64,000 nt of DNA from Paracoccaceae bacterium (GCA_014879735.1 JACSRN010000132.1:1-64000); one strand, 5' to 3'. Positions 38,604 through 49,196 are shown, counted from the first letter of the stretch. The notes: a model not told the origin generated them from the letters alone. Made by a program: numbers and translations.

Positions 38604-41114
38604 TCAGAACAGGTCCAGCAGACGCTTGAGGTAGTCGAGTTCCTCTTGCGGCCGTTCCGCTTCGCCTGAGCGGCGGCGGATTTCGTCCAGCAGTTCCTGC
38701 GCGCGGGTGTCGGGGTCGTTCTGCACCATGTTCTGGTCCGAACCGATCCGCGCCGCATCGCCAGTCTCGCGACCCAGCGGATCCTTGCCGTTCGGATCGG
38801 CACGGCCGGCCTGACGCTGGTCGCCGCCGGTGCCCTGCTCGTCGCGCTGTTCCTGCGCCAGAGCATCGCCGAATTCCTTCATGCCTTCACGCATGGCCTG
38901 CATCGCTTCGGCCTGTCGGTCGAGCGCGCCGTCCAGGTCGCCCTCCTCCAGCGCCCGCTCGGCCTGGCGCATCGCCTCTTCGGCGCGGTCCAGCGCATCG
39001 CGACCGGCCTCGCCATCTTCCGTACCGTCGCCGGGCAGCCGGCCCGACTGCAGGTCGTTCAGCCGCTGGCGCAACTCGCCCTGCCGCTCGGCCAACTCGT
39101 CCGGATCCTGCGCGCCCGGCTCGCCGTTGCGGTCGCGCTGCATGTCGCGATAGGCGTCATCGGACAGGCCCTGCTGATCTTGCAGCGTTTGGCCCAGTTC
39201 CTTCATCGACGGATTGCCCTGGCCTTCGCCCTGACCCTCGCCCTGCGTGACCTGCAGGTTTTCCATCAGCTGGCGCAACTGCTCCATCAGCGCCATCGCC
39301 TCGGCGGTCTTGCCCTCGTTCATCAGCCGCTCGATCTCGTCCAGCATCTGCTGCAACTGGTCGCCGGTGATTTCCTGGCCACCCTCCTGCGGCGGCTGGG
39401 GGTTGCGCATGGCCTCTTCGCCAAGCTCGCGCGTATAATCGCGCATCGCCTGCTGCATATCCTTCATCAACTGGTCGATTTCCTCGGGCGAGGCGCCGTT
39501 GCGGATCGCCTCTTCCAGTCGGTCCTGCGCGCGCTGCAGCCGGTCCATCGCAGAACCGAGATCGCCCTCCTCGAACATGAAGGCGATCTGCCACAATTCC
39601 TCGGCAATCGCGTCGCGCTGTTCGGTGGTCAGCGGTAGTGCCATGGCGTCCAACTCGCGGATCAGCACCCGCAACCGCTTCGCGGCACTGGCCGAGCGCG
39701 ACAGATCCTCGGGCCGGTACATCATCGCCTTCAGGATTGGCAGCGCCCGCGACAGGTTCTCGCGGTTCCAGAGCAGATCGCGCCGCATCTCGATCACGGC
39801 CGCAGCCATCGGATCGAAGAACCGCCGGCCGGGCAGGGTAACGGCATAGGCCGGCGCCTCGCCCGCATTGGCACCGGCATCGGTCACGGAAAACACCATG
39901 CTGACCGGCATGTTCGCCAGCACCGATTGCGATACGTCATCGACCAGCGTCTCGTCGATCTTCGCGCGATCGCCCTTCACCGGCATGGGCAAGTCCAGAA
40001 CCAGCGGTGCGATGGGCTCGGGTTCGATCGACAGGCCGAAGCGGCGGTCGACCCCGGCAAGATCAAGCGTGATCGACACCTGCCCGCCGGTGACGCCATA
40101 GTCGTCCTCGGCGGCGAAGCCCTGCTTGAACTTGCCATCCGCCTCGCGCCCCATCTCGCCCGAGACCTGAACCGTCGGCGCCAGATCGGGGATCGCCATC
40201 ACTTGCCATTCGCGACCGCCGCGGCCGGCAATGGCCAGCCGGCCCGATTGGCTGACGGTCAGGTCGGTCAGACCCGCCAGCCCCTGTGGCACCGCGGCCG
40301 TAGCACCATCGGCCGTGGCCGGCGCGGGTGGAGCGACCTGCGCGATGTCCTGTTCCACGGTCAGCCCACCCTCGGGGCCGTAAAGCCGGATCTGGATGCG
40401 GGTCCCGACCGGCACCTCGATTGTGTCGCCGGCGATCTCGTTCAGGTAGAGGGTGGGTTTGCCGGTATAGGCGGGAGGTTTGGCCCAGCCCTCCCAGACC
40501 GGGCCGCCGGGCATCGCCTCGGCCGGGCCGGGCGCGATGCCGGTCACTTCCGTCACCCGCCAGAGCGAGCCGAACAGCGCCGCCATGACCGCCGCCGTCA
40601 GCGCCACATAGCGCAGAGAATAGGGATCGCGGGCGGAAAGCTGCAGGTTGGGCTGCACGGGCCGGGCCGCACGCGCCCGTTCGGCCATGCGGGCAAGATG
40701 CACCCGCCAGACCGCGACCGAGGCCGGATCGGCAGAGCCGACGATCTGGGTGTCGCGCAGCGCAGCGATCGGGCGGCCGGGCAGCGCGGCATCAAGACGG
40801 GCGAGCGCCTCGTCCATGGTGGGGCGACGAAACCGATAGAGACCCCACGCCAGCGCGATCAGGGTCAGCAGCGCCAGAAGCCCGGCGCCGATCTGCACCC
40901 AGAGCAGCGGCCCGTGGTCATGCGCACCGAAGGCTATGGCTGCAAAAGCGAAAAGCAGGATCGTCCAGAGCGGCCAGAAAGCCTGGGTCAGACGCTCGGC
41001 CCACAACCCCGCCAGCGTCAGCCTGCGGGGCCATTTCAGTGCGTCGAGGGCCGTCTCGGGCGCGGGATCCGCCATTCCGCCATCGCTTTCCGGGCTGCCG
41101 AAGATCACAGCCAC
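38604..41114 (-). CDS. DUF4175/TIGR02302 family protein
   Basis: About 836 aa; N-terminal TM helices, C-terminal Q/E-rich coiled region (QGEGQGEGQGNPS). Start may be internal at about 41075. Confidence 0.85.
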   Translation of the reverse strand: MAVIFGSPESDGGMADPAPETALDALKWPRRLTLAGLWAERLTQAFWPLWTILLFAFAAIAFGAHDHGPLLWVQIGAGLLALLTLIALAWGLYRFRRPTMDEALARLDAALPGRPIAALRDTQIVGSADPASVAVWRVHLARMAERARAARPVQPNLQLSARDPYSLRYVALTAAVMAALFGSLWRVTEVTGIAPGPAEAMPGGPVWEGWAKPPAYTGKPTLYLNEIAGDTIEVPVGTRIQIRLYGPEGGLTVEQDIAQVAPPAPATADGATAAVPQGLAGLTDLTVSQSGRLAIAGRGGREWQVMAIPDLAPTVQVSGEMGREADGKFKQGFAAEDDYGVTGGQVSITLDLAGVDRRFGLSIEPEPIAPLVLDLPMPVKGDRAKIDETLVDDVSQSVLANMPVSMVFSVTDAGANAGEAPAYAVTLPGRRFFDPMAAAVIEMRRDLLWNRENLSRALPILKAMMYRPEDLSRSASAAKRLRVLIRELDAMALPLTTEQRDAIAEELWQIAFMFEEGDLGSAMDRLQRAQDRLEEAIRNGASPEEIDQLMKDMQQAMRDYTRELGEEAMRNPQPPQEGGQEITGDQLQQMLDEIERLMNEGKTAEAMALMEQLRQLMENLQVTQGEGQGEGQGNPSMKELGQTLQDQQGLSDDAYRDMQRDRNGEPGAQDPDELAERQGELRQRLNDLQSGRLPGDGTEDGEAGRDALDRAEEAMRQAERALEEGDLDGALDRQAEAMQAMREGMKEFGDALAQEQRDEQGTGGDQRQAGRADPNGKDPLGRETGDAARIGSDQNMVQNDPDTRAQELLDEIRRRSGEAERPQEELDYLKRLLDLF

Positions 41115-42370
41115 CGCGGCAGCTTATCTCGGGCGATCATTTCGTCAAAGGTCGGCCTTTCGCGAATGACAGCGAATTGATCCCCATGGACCAGAACCTC
41201 GGGCACCAGCGGCCGGCTGTTGTATTCGCTGGCCATCACCGCACCATAGGCCCCCGCGCTGCGAAACGCGACCAGATCGCCCTCGGCCAGCAGCGGCAGT
41301 TCCCGGCCCCGCGCGAAAGTGTCGCCGGTTTCGCAGACCGGGCCCACCACGTCGAACGGCCGGGTCGGCTCGCCGGGCGCCGTCTCGATCACGGGCAGGA
41401 TGTCGTGATGCGCCTCGTACATCGCGGGACGGATCAGATCGTTCATCGCGGCATCGAGGATCAGGAAATCGCGCCCCTCGCCATTCTTCACATAGATCAC
41501 CTGGGCAACCAGAAGGCCCGAGTTGCCCGAAATCAGCCGGCCCGGCTCGATCTCGATCTCGCAATCCAGATGACCGAGCGTCCGCTTGATCATCGCGCCA
41601 TAATCGGTGGGCAGCGGCGGCGCCTCGTTCGAACGGGCGTAGGGAATGCCGAGCCCGCCGCCGAGATCCAGCCGCTCGATGCGGTGGCCCTGGGCGCGCA
41701 GGGTTTCGGTCAGATCCGCGACCTTGCGAAAGGCCATCTCAAAGGGGGAAAGTTCGGTCAGCTGGCTGCCGATGTGGACATCGATCCCGACGACCCGCAG
41801 CCCGGGCAGGCGCGCGGCCTCGGCATAGGCGGGAACGGCCCTGGAGATGGGGATGCCGAACTTGTTCTCGCTTTTTCCGGTGGCAATCTTGGCGTGGGTC
41901 TGGGCGTCGACATCAGGGTTCACCCGGATCGCGATGGGCGCAGTGGTACCCAGCGACACCGCCACCTCGGAAATCGCCCGCATCTCGGGTTCGGATTCCA
42001 CGTTGAACTGGCGGACACCGCCCTCCAGCGCGGCGCGAATTTCAGCCCGCGTCTTGCCGACACCGGAAAAGACGATGCGATCCCCTGGCACACCTGCCGC
42101 CCGGGCCCGCAGATATTCGCCGATGGAGACCACATCCATCCCGGCGCCAAGATCGCCCAGCGTCTTCAGCACGGCCACATTCGACAGCGACTTGATCGCA
42201 AAGCAGACCAGATGCGGCAGCGGCGTCAATGCCTCGGTGAACAGGCGGAAATGCCGGGCCAGCGTTGCGGAGGAATAGATGTAGAACGGGGTGCCGACCG
42301 CAGCCGCGATCTCGGTCAGCGCGACATCCTCGGCATGCAGAATGCCGCCCCTGTAAAGGAAATGATCCAT
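41105..42370 (-). CDS. lysA: Diaminopimelate decarboxylase
   Basis: MDHFLYRGGILHAEDVALTEIAAAVGTPFYIYSSATL; VCFAIKSLSN PLP lysine. Confidence 0.96.
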   Translation of the reverse strand: MDHFLYRGGILHAEDVALTEIAAAVGTPFYIYSSATLARHFRLFTEALTPLPHLVCFAIKSLSNVAVLKTLGDLGAGMDVVSIGEYLRARAAGVPGDRIVFSGVGKTRAEIRAALEGGVRQFNVESEPEMRAISEVAVSLGTTAPIAIRVNPDVDAQTHAKIATGKSENKFGIPISRAVPAYAEAARLPGLRVVGIDVHIGSQLTELSPFEMAFRKVADLTETLRAQGHRIERLDLGGGLGIPYARSNEAPPLPTDYGAMIKRTLGHLDCEIEIEPGRLISGNSGLLVAQVIYVKNGEGRDFLILDAAMNDLIRPAMYEAHHDILPVIETAPGEPTRPFDVVGPVCETGDTFARGRELPLLAEGDLVAFRSAGAYGAVMASEYNSRPLVPEVLVHGDQFAVIRERPTFDEMIARDKLPRWL

Positions 42371-42461
42371 CGCCCCCTCGCCGCCCGTGACCGCGCCGCT
42401 ATAGCATGCCTCGCGCTCCGTGCAATTGGCGGCAACGGCCCTCCGGGCTGAAGGCCGGCGC

Positions 42462-42659
42462 TCAGAACCCCGCGGACAACCCAACCGGCCCCAGCCGGGT
42501 GCCGACCGTTCCGCCGGCGCCACTCGCGCCCACCGTGACCGGGCCCAGCGTGGTGGCCAGCGATGGCCTGACATGGCCGGTTGCCGTGTCAAGATGCAGC
42601 CCCATCTGCGGCGTCGAACAGCCGCCCGCCAGCACAAGAAGCAGCAGGAACCGCCTCAC
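42462..42659 (-). CDS. Small lipoprotein, 65 aa (GTG start)
   Basis: RRFLLLLVLAGGCSTPQ lipobox; start overlaps the upstream lipoprotein stop (GTGA). Confidence 0.65.
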   Translation of the reverse strand: MRRFLLLLVLAGGCSTPQMGLHLDTATGHVRPSLATTLGPVTVGASGAGGTVGTRLGPVGLSAGF

Positions 42660-42793
42660 AACTCGCCTGCCACCCCGAACCGGGCCGTGCCTGTGACAGT
42701 CAGTCCCGGTTTTTCGGTCGGCGGCTGGGGGGCGCCGTCCACGCCGCAGGCGGCAAAAAGCGACACAAGGGCAAGGGCAAGGATCAGACGCAT
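42656..42793 (-). CDS. Small LptM/YifL-like lipoprotein, 45 aa
   Basis: MRLILALALVSLFAACGVDGAPQPPTEKPG lipobox; located between argH and lysA. Confidence 0.65.
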   Translation of the reverse strand: MRLILALALVSLFAACGVDGAPQPPTEKPGLTVTGTARFGVAGEL

Positions 42794-42827
42794 CGAAGAA
42801 CTCCACTCGGCTCCGGCCGAACCTGCC

Positions 42828-44231
42828 TTAGCCCAGCGCGGCTTGCCAGCGGGCGATCTGTTCGCGCACCCGCACCGGCGCGGTTCCGCCGTAGGACATC
42901 CGCGAATTGACCGAATTCTCGACCCCCAGCACATCGAAGATCTCGTCCGTGATCCCGGCATGAACGGACTGCATCTCGGCCAGCGTCAGACCGGGCAGAT
43001 CAACACCCTTCTTCTCGGCCATTGCCACCAGCGTTCCGGTTACATGATGCGCCTCGCGGAAGGGCAGGCCCAGGCGGCGTACCAGCCAGTCGGCCAGATC
43101 GGTCGCGGTGGAAAACCCCGAGGCGGCTGCAGCGCGCAGCGCCTCGCGGTTGGCCGTCATGTCGCCGACCATGCCGGTCATCGCAGCAAGGCCCAGCATC
43201 AGGCTGTCGGCGGCGTCGAAGGCCTGTTCCTTGTCTTCCTGCATGTCCTTGGAATAGGTCAGCGGCAGGCCCTTCATTACCGTGAACAGCGCAACCGTGG
43301 CGCCAAGGATGCGGCCAAGCTTGGCCCGCAAAAGCTCTGCCGCATCGGGATTCTTCTTTTGCGGCATGATGGAGGAGCCGGTCGTCCAGCGGTCTGACAG
43401 CCGCACGAAGCGGAACTGCGCGCTGGACCAGATCACCAGTTCTTCGGCAAAGCGCGACAAGTGCATGGCGCAGATCGAGGCGGCCGACAGGAATTCCAGC
43501 GCAAAATCGCGGTCGGAAACCGAATCGAGGCTGTTGGCCGTAGGCCGGTCGAAGCCCAGCGCTGCCGCGGTCATTTCCCGGTCGATGGCAAAGGAGGTCC
43601 CGGCCAGCGCGGCGGCACCCAAGGGGCATTCGTTCATCCGCGCCCGGGCATCGACAAAACGTGCGCGGTCGCGCGCGAACATCTCGACATAAGCCATCAT
43701 GTGATGGCCCCAGGTCACGGGCTGCGCGGTCTGCAGATGGGTAAAGCCCGGCATCACCCAATCCGCCCCGGCCGCTGCCTGCGCCACGAAGGCGCGCATC
43801 AGCGCGGTCAGCCCGGCGATGGCGGCATCGCACTGGTCACGCACCCAAAGCCGGAAATCCACCGCCACCTGATCGTTGCGCGACCGTGCCGTGTGCAGCC
43901 TTTTGCCAGCCTCGCCCACGATCTCGGTCAGCCGCGCCTCGACATTCATGTGAATGTCCTCGCGGTCGGCGCGGAAATCGAACCGGCCGGCCTCGATCTC
44001 TGACAAGACCGTGAGCAGGCCTTCCCCGATGGCATCGGCATCGGTAGGGTTCAGAATGCCCGTTGCCGCCAGCATGGCGGCATGGGCGCGCGATCCGGCG
44101 ATATCCTGCGCGTAAAGCCGCTTGTCGAATCCGATCGAGGCGTTGATCGCCGTCATGATCGCATCCGGCCCCTCGGCGAAACGCCCGCCCCACATCTGGT
44201 TGGCGGCCTGGGTCTGGTCGGAAGCGGTCAT
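42828..44231 (-). CDS. argH: Argininosuccinate lyase
   Basis: [33 protein letters not shown]. Confidence 0.97.
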   Translation of the reverse strand: MTASDQTQAANQMWGGRFAEGPDAIMTAINASIGFDKRLYAQDIAGSRAHAAMLAATGILNPTDADAIGEGLLTVLSEIEAGRFDFRADREDIHMNVEARLTEIVGEAGKRLHTARSRNDQVAVDFRLWVRDQCDAAIAGLTALMRAFVAQAAAGADWVMPGFTHLQTAQPVTWGHHMMAYVEMFARDRARFVDARARMNECPLGAAALAGTSFAIDREMTAAALGFDRPTANSLDSVSDRDFALEFLSAASICAMHLSRFAEELVIWSSAQFRFVRLSDRWTTGSSIMPQKKNPDAAELLRAKLGRILGATVALFTVMKGLPLTYSKDMQEDKEQAFDAADSLMLGLAAMTGMVGDMTANREALRAAAASGFSTATDLADWLVRRLGLPFREAHHVTGTLVAMAEKKGVDLPGLTLAEMQSVHAGITDEIFDVLGVENSVNSRMSYGGTAPVRVREQIARWQAALG

Positions 44232-44252
44232 GTCGGGGCCTCGGGGGTGAAG

Positions 44253-44855
44253 ATGGCGGTGCGGACAGGTCTGGCGGTGCTCTACACGGCCTTGGCGCTT
44301 GGTGCAAATCTCGGTGCGACTCCGGCGCTGGCCGAGGAACCCACCGCAGTGGCGGACACGGCGGCGGCCACCGGGGCCGATCCGGCCGCCTTGCGCGAAG
44401 GATCGATGAAGAAGCTTGCAATCCACGAGGCACCGCAGCCGGTGCCGACTGCCGAGCTTGTGACCATGGAGGACGCCCCGGCCAGCCTGGAGGCCTATCG
44501 CGGCAAATGGGTGGTGCTGAACTTCTGGGCAACCTGGTGCGCACCCTGCCGGGCCGAGATGCCGGCGCTGGACCGGCTGCAGGTGGCCATGCCGGACTTG
44601 GTCGTTTTGCCCCTTGCCACCGGCCGCAACCCGCCCGAGGGAATCGGCCGATTCTTTGAAGAGGCCGGAATCACCAGGCTGCAGACGCTGCGCGACCCCA
44701 AGTCCGCGCTGGCACGGCAGATGGGCGTCCTCGCCCTGCCGGTAACGGTGATCCTGAACCCCGAAGGGCAGGAAGTGGCCCGTATGATCGGCGATGCCGA
44801 ATGGGACAGTGACAGTGCCCGCGCCGTGCTGGCGGCGTTGATGGCCGGCAGTTGA
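44253..44855 (+). CDS. tlpA: TlpA/ResA-type thiol-disulfide oxidoreductase
   Basis: [23 protein letters not shown] thioredoxin motif; N-terminal signal/anchor. Confidence 0.92.
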   Translation: MAVRTGLAVLYTALALGANLGATPALAEEPTAVADTAAATGADPAALREGSMKKLAIHEAPQPVPTAELVTMEDAPASLEAYRGKWVVLNFWATWCAPCRAEMPALDRLQVAMPDLVVLPLATGRNPPEGIGRFFEEAGITRLQTLRDPKSALARQMGVLALPVTVILNPEGQEVARMIGDAEWDSDSARAVLAALMAGS

Positions 44856-44896
44856 ACCGCTTGCCGCAGGTGCCCCGCTGCGGCTAGCCTGCGGGC

Positions 44897-45553
44897 ATGC
44901 AGCGCCGAGTCTTCCTCGCCGGTCTCTCGCTTCCCCTTGCGCCATGGTCGGCGGCGGCGACGGGAGGGGATTCGGTCGTGGTCGCCATCGAAGGCGGGGG
45001 CGAGGCGCAGATTTCCGGCGGCGATAGCGTTGCCCTGACGCCGGGTTTGCGGCTGCCGCCCGGAAGCCGGATCGTCACCGGACCGGGCGCGCGGGCCGAA
45101 CTGGCGCTGGCCAGCGGTGGAAGCCTGCATGCCGGAAGCGAAACTTCCGTCGGGCTTGCCAGCGGCAGCGGGAACGAAAGCCTGAATATCTCGGGTGTCG
45201 CAGTGATCGACCGCCGCGGGACGCCCGGCGAGGTCACGGTCGATATTGCAAGCTTCGAGGTCCTGCTCGCCGATGCGCGGGTGTTTATCGACAGCGTCCA
45301 GGGCGGTTCGGTCTTCGTCAAGGACGGCACGGCCGAGGTCGTGCTGCCTGACACCCGCCTTGCCCTGCTCGAGGGCCAGGGCGTCGACCTGCCCGGTCGG
45401 GCCGAACCCACAGGCGGCGGTCTGCCGCCCGTCACCGGAACGCGGCCGGCACCGAGCCCACCCTTGCCCGGTGCGGATGCGCCACTTCTGCCGCAGGTCT
45501 GGGGCGAGCGCCGGATCGAGGCCGCTTTCGCCAGCGTCGGCCTGATCGCCTGA
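44897..45553 (+). CDS. FecR-domain periplasmic protein 1
   Basis: Signal peptide; [31 protein letters not shown] FecR pattern; C-terminus [15 protein letters not shown]. Confidence 0.8.
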   Translation: MQRRVFLAGLSLPLAPWSAAATGGDSVVVAIEGGGEAQISGGDSVALTPGLRLPPGSRIVTGPGARAELALASGGSLHAGSETSVGLASGSGNESLNISGVAVIDRRGTPGEVTVDIASFEVLLADARVFIDSVQGGSVFVKDGTAEVVLPDTRLALLEGQGVDLPGRAEPTGGGLPPVTGTRPAPSPPLPGADAPLLPQVWGERRIEAAFASVGLIA

Positions 45554-45637
45554 TCGGTCCGGGGCGGCCTTGCCCGACTAGGCAGATCCGGGTGCGGCTG
45601 CTAGGCTGCGGCAATTGCCCTGTTCCGCGAGGCTGCC

Positions 45638-46252
45638 ATGATCCGACTGACCCGCCGCCATACCCTTCTGGGCGCCGGCCTTCTGCCGTTCTTACCCGGC
45701 CCGGTGCTGGCCAATACGCCGATCGGGACGGCGGCCGAGGTGACGGGCGACGCCTCGCTGACGCATGAGGGCGCCGTCGCGGCGATGGCGCCCGGCGCGG
45801 CGCTGGCCGAGGGCGATCTTGCCGAAACCGGCACCGACGGGCTGGCGCTGCTCATCCTCGAAACCGACACCAGGCTAAACATGGGGCCGGTTACATCGGT
45901 CGTGCTGGCAAAATACCTGGCGGATGTGGGCGGCACGATCACCCTCGGCGGCGCCGACGGCGGGGCGCTGGTCTTCGACCGGCCCGAGGACCTGCCGCCG
46001 ATCGACCTGACCTTCGACACCGCCTTCGGTCAGATCGGCGTGCGCGGCACCCGGTTCTTCGCCGGGCCAAGCCGCGGCACCTTTGCCGTCTTCTGCCAGC
46101 GCGGCCGGGTGACGGTGGTCAATGCCGGAACCACGCGCGACCTTGGCCCCGGCGACGGGGTGAACCTGTCGGACGGCGCGCCGTCTGAGGTGGCGCAGTG
46201 GAAGCCCGAACGCATCGCCGAGGCTTTTGCCCTGGTCGGCCTGGCGCCCTGA
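45638..46252 (+). CDS. FecR-domain periplasmic protein 2 (paralog of the previous gene)
   Basis: Signal peptide; FDTAFGQIGVRGTRFFAG FecR pattern; C-terminus PERIAEAFALVGLAP. Confidence 0.82.
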   Translation: MIRLTRRHTLLGAGLLPFLPGPVLANTPIGTAAEVTGDASLTHEGAVAAMAPGAALAEGDLAETGTDGLALLILETDTRLNMGPVTSVVLAKYLADVGGTITLGGADGGALVFDRPEDLPPIDLTFDTAFGQIGVRGTRFFAGPSRGTFAVFCQRGRVTVVNAGTTRDLGPGDGVNLSDGAPSEVAQWKPERIAEAFALVGLAP

Positions 46253-46312
46253 CCCCTTGCCGAGGCGGGCCGCTTGCGCGCAGCATGGCGGTGAATATGT
46301 GCGGGAGGCAGC

Positions 46313-47002
46313 ATGGCCGGACGTGGGTTCTGGAAATCGTTCCGCATGTTCGCGCCACTCGCACCCGAGGCGCTGGACGCGGTCGAGGCGGTGGCCCGGA
46401 CCCGGATCTGGGCGCCGGGCGAGCTGATCTTCCAGCGCGGAGACGATGGCGACTGGCTGGTCGCACTGGCCAAGGGCCGGGTGAAGATCTCGCTTCTGTC
46501 CGCGGCCGGGAAGGAACTGGTGCTACGGCAGGCCGAGGCGGGCGAAATGCTCGGGGAACTGGCGCTGTTCGATGCCCGTCCCCGCTCGGCCGACGCGACG
46601 GCCGTGACACCCGTCCAGGGCCGGGTGCTGACCCGAGGCGCCTTTCGCGCTGTCGCCGCGCAGCATCCGTCGCTGAGCGAAGCCGCATTGGCGCATCTGA
46701 GCGCGATGCTGCGCGACACCACGGCCCAGCTCGAATCCATCGCGCTCTACCAGTTGCGGGCCCGTGTGGCGCGGTTCTTCCTCTACGCCCTGACACAGCT
46801 GAACGGCGACGACATTCCCGACGAGGCGCGGCTGGCACCGGGGTTGAACCAGGGTGAACTGGCCGCACTTCTGGGTGCCAGCCGGCCGAAGGTGAACCGC
46901 GTGCTGCAGGATTTCCGCGACGAGGGTGTCCTGACCGATGCCGGCGGTATTTGGCTCTGCAACCTGGCGCTGTTGCGGGCCGAGGCCGCGGCGGATGACT
47001 AG
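46313..47002 (+). CDS. Crp/Fnr family transcriptional regulator
   Basis: cNMP-binding pattern (LIFQRGDDGDWLVALAKGRVKI, GEMLGELALFDARPRSADATA) and HTH NQGELAALLGASRPKVNRVLQDFRDEG. Confidence 0.93.
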   Translation: MAGRGFWKSFRMFAPLAPEALDAVEAVARTRIWAPGELIFQRGDDGDWLVALAKGRVKISLLSAAGKELVLRQAEAGEMLGELALFDARPRSADATAVTPVQGRVLTRGAFRAVAAQHPSLSEAALAHLSAMLRDTTAQLESIALYQLRARVARFFLYALTQLNGDDIPDEARLAPGLNQGELAALLGASRPKVNRVLQDFRDEGVLTDAGGIWLCNLALLRAEAAADD

Positions 47003-48821
47003 CCTGGGCCCCAGGCTGCGACGCGCACAGGCGGCAATCGTCTCGGCGGCGCTGTCGCTGGCCCTTGCTGCGGGTCTGGCGCTGTCGCCGGACGGGCTGC
47101 GCAACGCACGGGAACGCGCGCTGGATGTGATGATCCGGCTTTCGCCCGCGCCGGCGCCCACCAGCCCTGCAGTCGTGATTGTCGACATCGGCGCAGCGGA
47201 CGAGGCTGGCCGGCCGTGGAACCGGGTCGCCTCGGGGCGCCTTGCCGCGGCGCTGGCCGCTGCTGCACCCGCCGCCATGGCATGGGACATCGTCTTTGCC
47301 GGGGATTGCGCTGCCGGCACCGGCAAGGACCTTGCCGCCGGTCTGGCAGCGGCGCCGGCCGTCCTTGGCATGCTGCTCTCCGCCCTGCCCACGCCGGCAC
47401 CCCGGCCTTTGCCGGTCTTCGGCACCGCCGAGGGCGCGGGCGCCGGCCTCTGGTCCGCGCCGGGGCTGGAGGCCCCCTGCCCCGCCTTCACCGCGGACGG
47501 CGCCACGCTGGGGTCGATCTCGCTGCCCGGCGACAGTACGGCGCGGGTGCGGATGGTGCCGGCCGCGGTCGCAGCCGCCGGCGAGATCTGGCCCGCGTTG
47601 CCGGTCGAACTTCTTCGCAGGGGCGGGGCGGCACCGCTGCCGGTTCTGGATGCTGCCCCGGCATTGCACCTGGGCCGCGCGATCTTTCCGCTGGATCCCG
47701 GCGCCATGCTGCGCTTTCGCCCCTCAAGCCGCGAGGAACGGCTGGCGCGCACCGTTCCGGCCGAAGCGGTTTTGCAGGGTCTGGTCGCGCAGGACCGTTT
47801 TCGGGATGCGCTGGTCCTGGTCGGCTCGTCCCTGCCCCAGCGCGGCGGGCTGCGGCCCACCGCGGCCGATCCGCTCTATCCTTCCGTCCAGATCGCCGCC
47901 GACGTGGCCGTTGGGCTGCTGGCGGATCGCCTGCCCTGGCGGCCCGCAGGCGCCGCTTGGGTCGAGGCGAGCAGTCTGGCACTGGCCGGCCTTGTGCTGG
48001 CGCTGGCGCTGATGCACCTGCCACCCCTTGCCACGGCGGGGCTGGCGCTGGTGGCCGGCGGGCTGTGGGCGGCGGGGGCGGTTGCGATACATCTGCTGAC
48101 CGGGCGGCTTTACGACCCGCTGTTTCCCGCCCTTGGCCTGGTCATGCCAGTGCTGGCGGGGCTGATCCTGCGGGCCGCCGCCCATGCGCGCGCCGAACGC
48201 GCCCTGCGCCGGCGGATGGGCCAACTGCTGCCCGGCGCCGTGGTCGCCCGGCTGGCCGACGACCCCCACCTTCTGCGCCTTGCCGGCGAACGGCGCGAGA
48301 TCACCGCGCTGTTCACCGACATCGAAGGCTTTTCGGCGATGGCAAACCGGCTGCCGCCCGAGATCCTGATCGCCACGCTGGACCGCTATTTCGCCACCGT
48401 CACCACCATCGTGCTGCGCCATGGCGGGATGGTCGACAAGATTGTCGGCGATGGCTTGCATGCATTGTTCAACGCGCCGCTCGACCAGCCCGGCCATGTC
48501 GACGCCGCCCTCGCCGCCGCAGGCGAGATCGTGCGGGAGACCGAGGTCCTGCGTCCGGTGCTCGGCCTTGGCCGCACCCGCATCGGGGTGGAAACCGGGC
48601 CGGTGATTCTGGGTGACGTGGGCGGCGGCGCGCGCATCGACTATACTGCGCACGGGCCGGCGGTGAACCTGGCCGCGCGGCTGCAGGAGATGGGCAAGAC
48701 CCTCGGCCCCGCAGTGATCGTCGGTCCCGCGGCCGCAACTCGCGCCACGCTGCCTCTGCGCCCGCTGCAGACCATCGAGATCCGCAGCTTTGGCCCTCTG
48801 CCGCTTTTCACCCTCGGCTGA
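46995..48821 (+). CDS. CHASE2-domain class III adenylate/guanylate cyclase
   Basis: N-terminal CHASE2-like extracytoplasmic domain, TM cluster, cyclase core ALFTDIEGFSAMANRLPPE, GGMVDKIVGDGLHALFNAP, RIDYTAHGPAVNLAARL; overlaps the crp-like gene by 8 bp. Confidence 0.92.
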   Translation: MTSLGPRLRRAQAAIVSAALSLALAAGLALSPDGLRNARERALDVMIRLSPAPAPTSPAVVIVDIGAADEAGRPWNRVASGRLAAALAAAAPAAMAWDIVFAGDCAAGTGKDLAAGLAAAPAVLGMLLSALPTPAPRPLPVFGTAEGAGAGLWSAPGLEAPCPAFTADGATLGSISLPGDSTARVRMVPAAVAAAGEIWPALPVELLRRGGAAPLPVLDAAPALHLGRAIFPLDPGAMLRFRPSSREERLARTVPAEAVLQGLVAQDRFRDALVLVGSSLPQRGGLRPTAADPLYPSVQIAADVAVGLLADRLPWRPAGAAWVEASSLALAGLVLALALMHLPPLATAGLALVAGGLWAAGAVAIHLLTGRLYDPLFPALGLVMPVLAGLILRAAAHARAERALRRRMGQLLPGAVVARLADDPHLLRLAGERREITALFTDIEGFSAMANRLPPEILIATLDRYFATVTTIVLRHGGMVDKIVGDGLHALFNAPLDQPGHVDAALAAAGEIVRETEVLRPVLGLGRTRIGVETGPVILGDVGGGARIDYTAHGPAVNLAARLQEMGKTLGPAVIVGPAAATRATLPLRPLQTIEIRSFGPLPLFTLG

Positions 48822-48920
48822 GCCTGTTCCCCGGGAAACAGCGCGCATCGCGCCATCGGCCTAATCTTGGACCATCAAGACCGGCGGGTAGGCCCCGGTC
48901 ACAATCCAAGGAGAAACCCG

Positions 48921-49196
48921 ATGTTCCGCAAGTTCCTGACCGCCGCCCTGATCGTTGCCGCCCTGCCCGCCGCCGCCCTTGCCGGCAATGGCTGGACCAC
49001 CGGCGGCGTCAAGTTCCGCAGTGGCCCCGGCACCCAGTACAATGCGATTGCCACCCTGCCGAAATGCGCCGCCGTCACCACCTATGGCAGCAAAGGCGGC
49101 TGGGTCGAGATTGCATGGCAGGGCCAGCGCGGCTGGATCTCGGCGAAATACCTCGCCCATTCGAACGCCCATTGCGCCTACGGCTACGATTACTGA
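48921..49196 (+). CDS. Secreted SH3-domain protein
   Basis: Signal peptide then VKFRSGPGTQYNAIATLPKCAAVTTYGSKGGWVEIAWQGQRGWISAKYL. Confidence 0.87.
   Translation: MFRKFLTAALIVAALPAAALAGNGWTTGGVKFRSGPGTQYNAIATLPKCAAVTTYGSKGGWVEIAWQGQRGWISAKYLAHSNAHCAYGYDY

Noticed and set aside
38830-39153. Repetitive Q/E/D/R-coding sequence resembling tandem repeats in the DUF4175 gene
   Set aside because: Consistent with the known low-complexity coiled region of this family; no exact DNA repeat unit
47216-48616. 466-aa plus-strand ORF overlapping the CHASE2 cyclase in another frame
   Set aside because: Arg/Gly/Ala-rich alternate-frame artefact over a CDS with clear catalytic motifs
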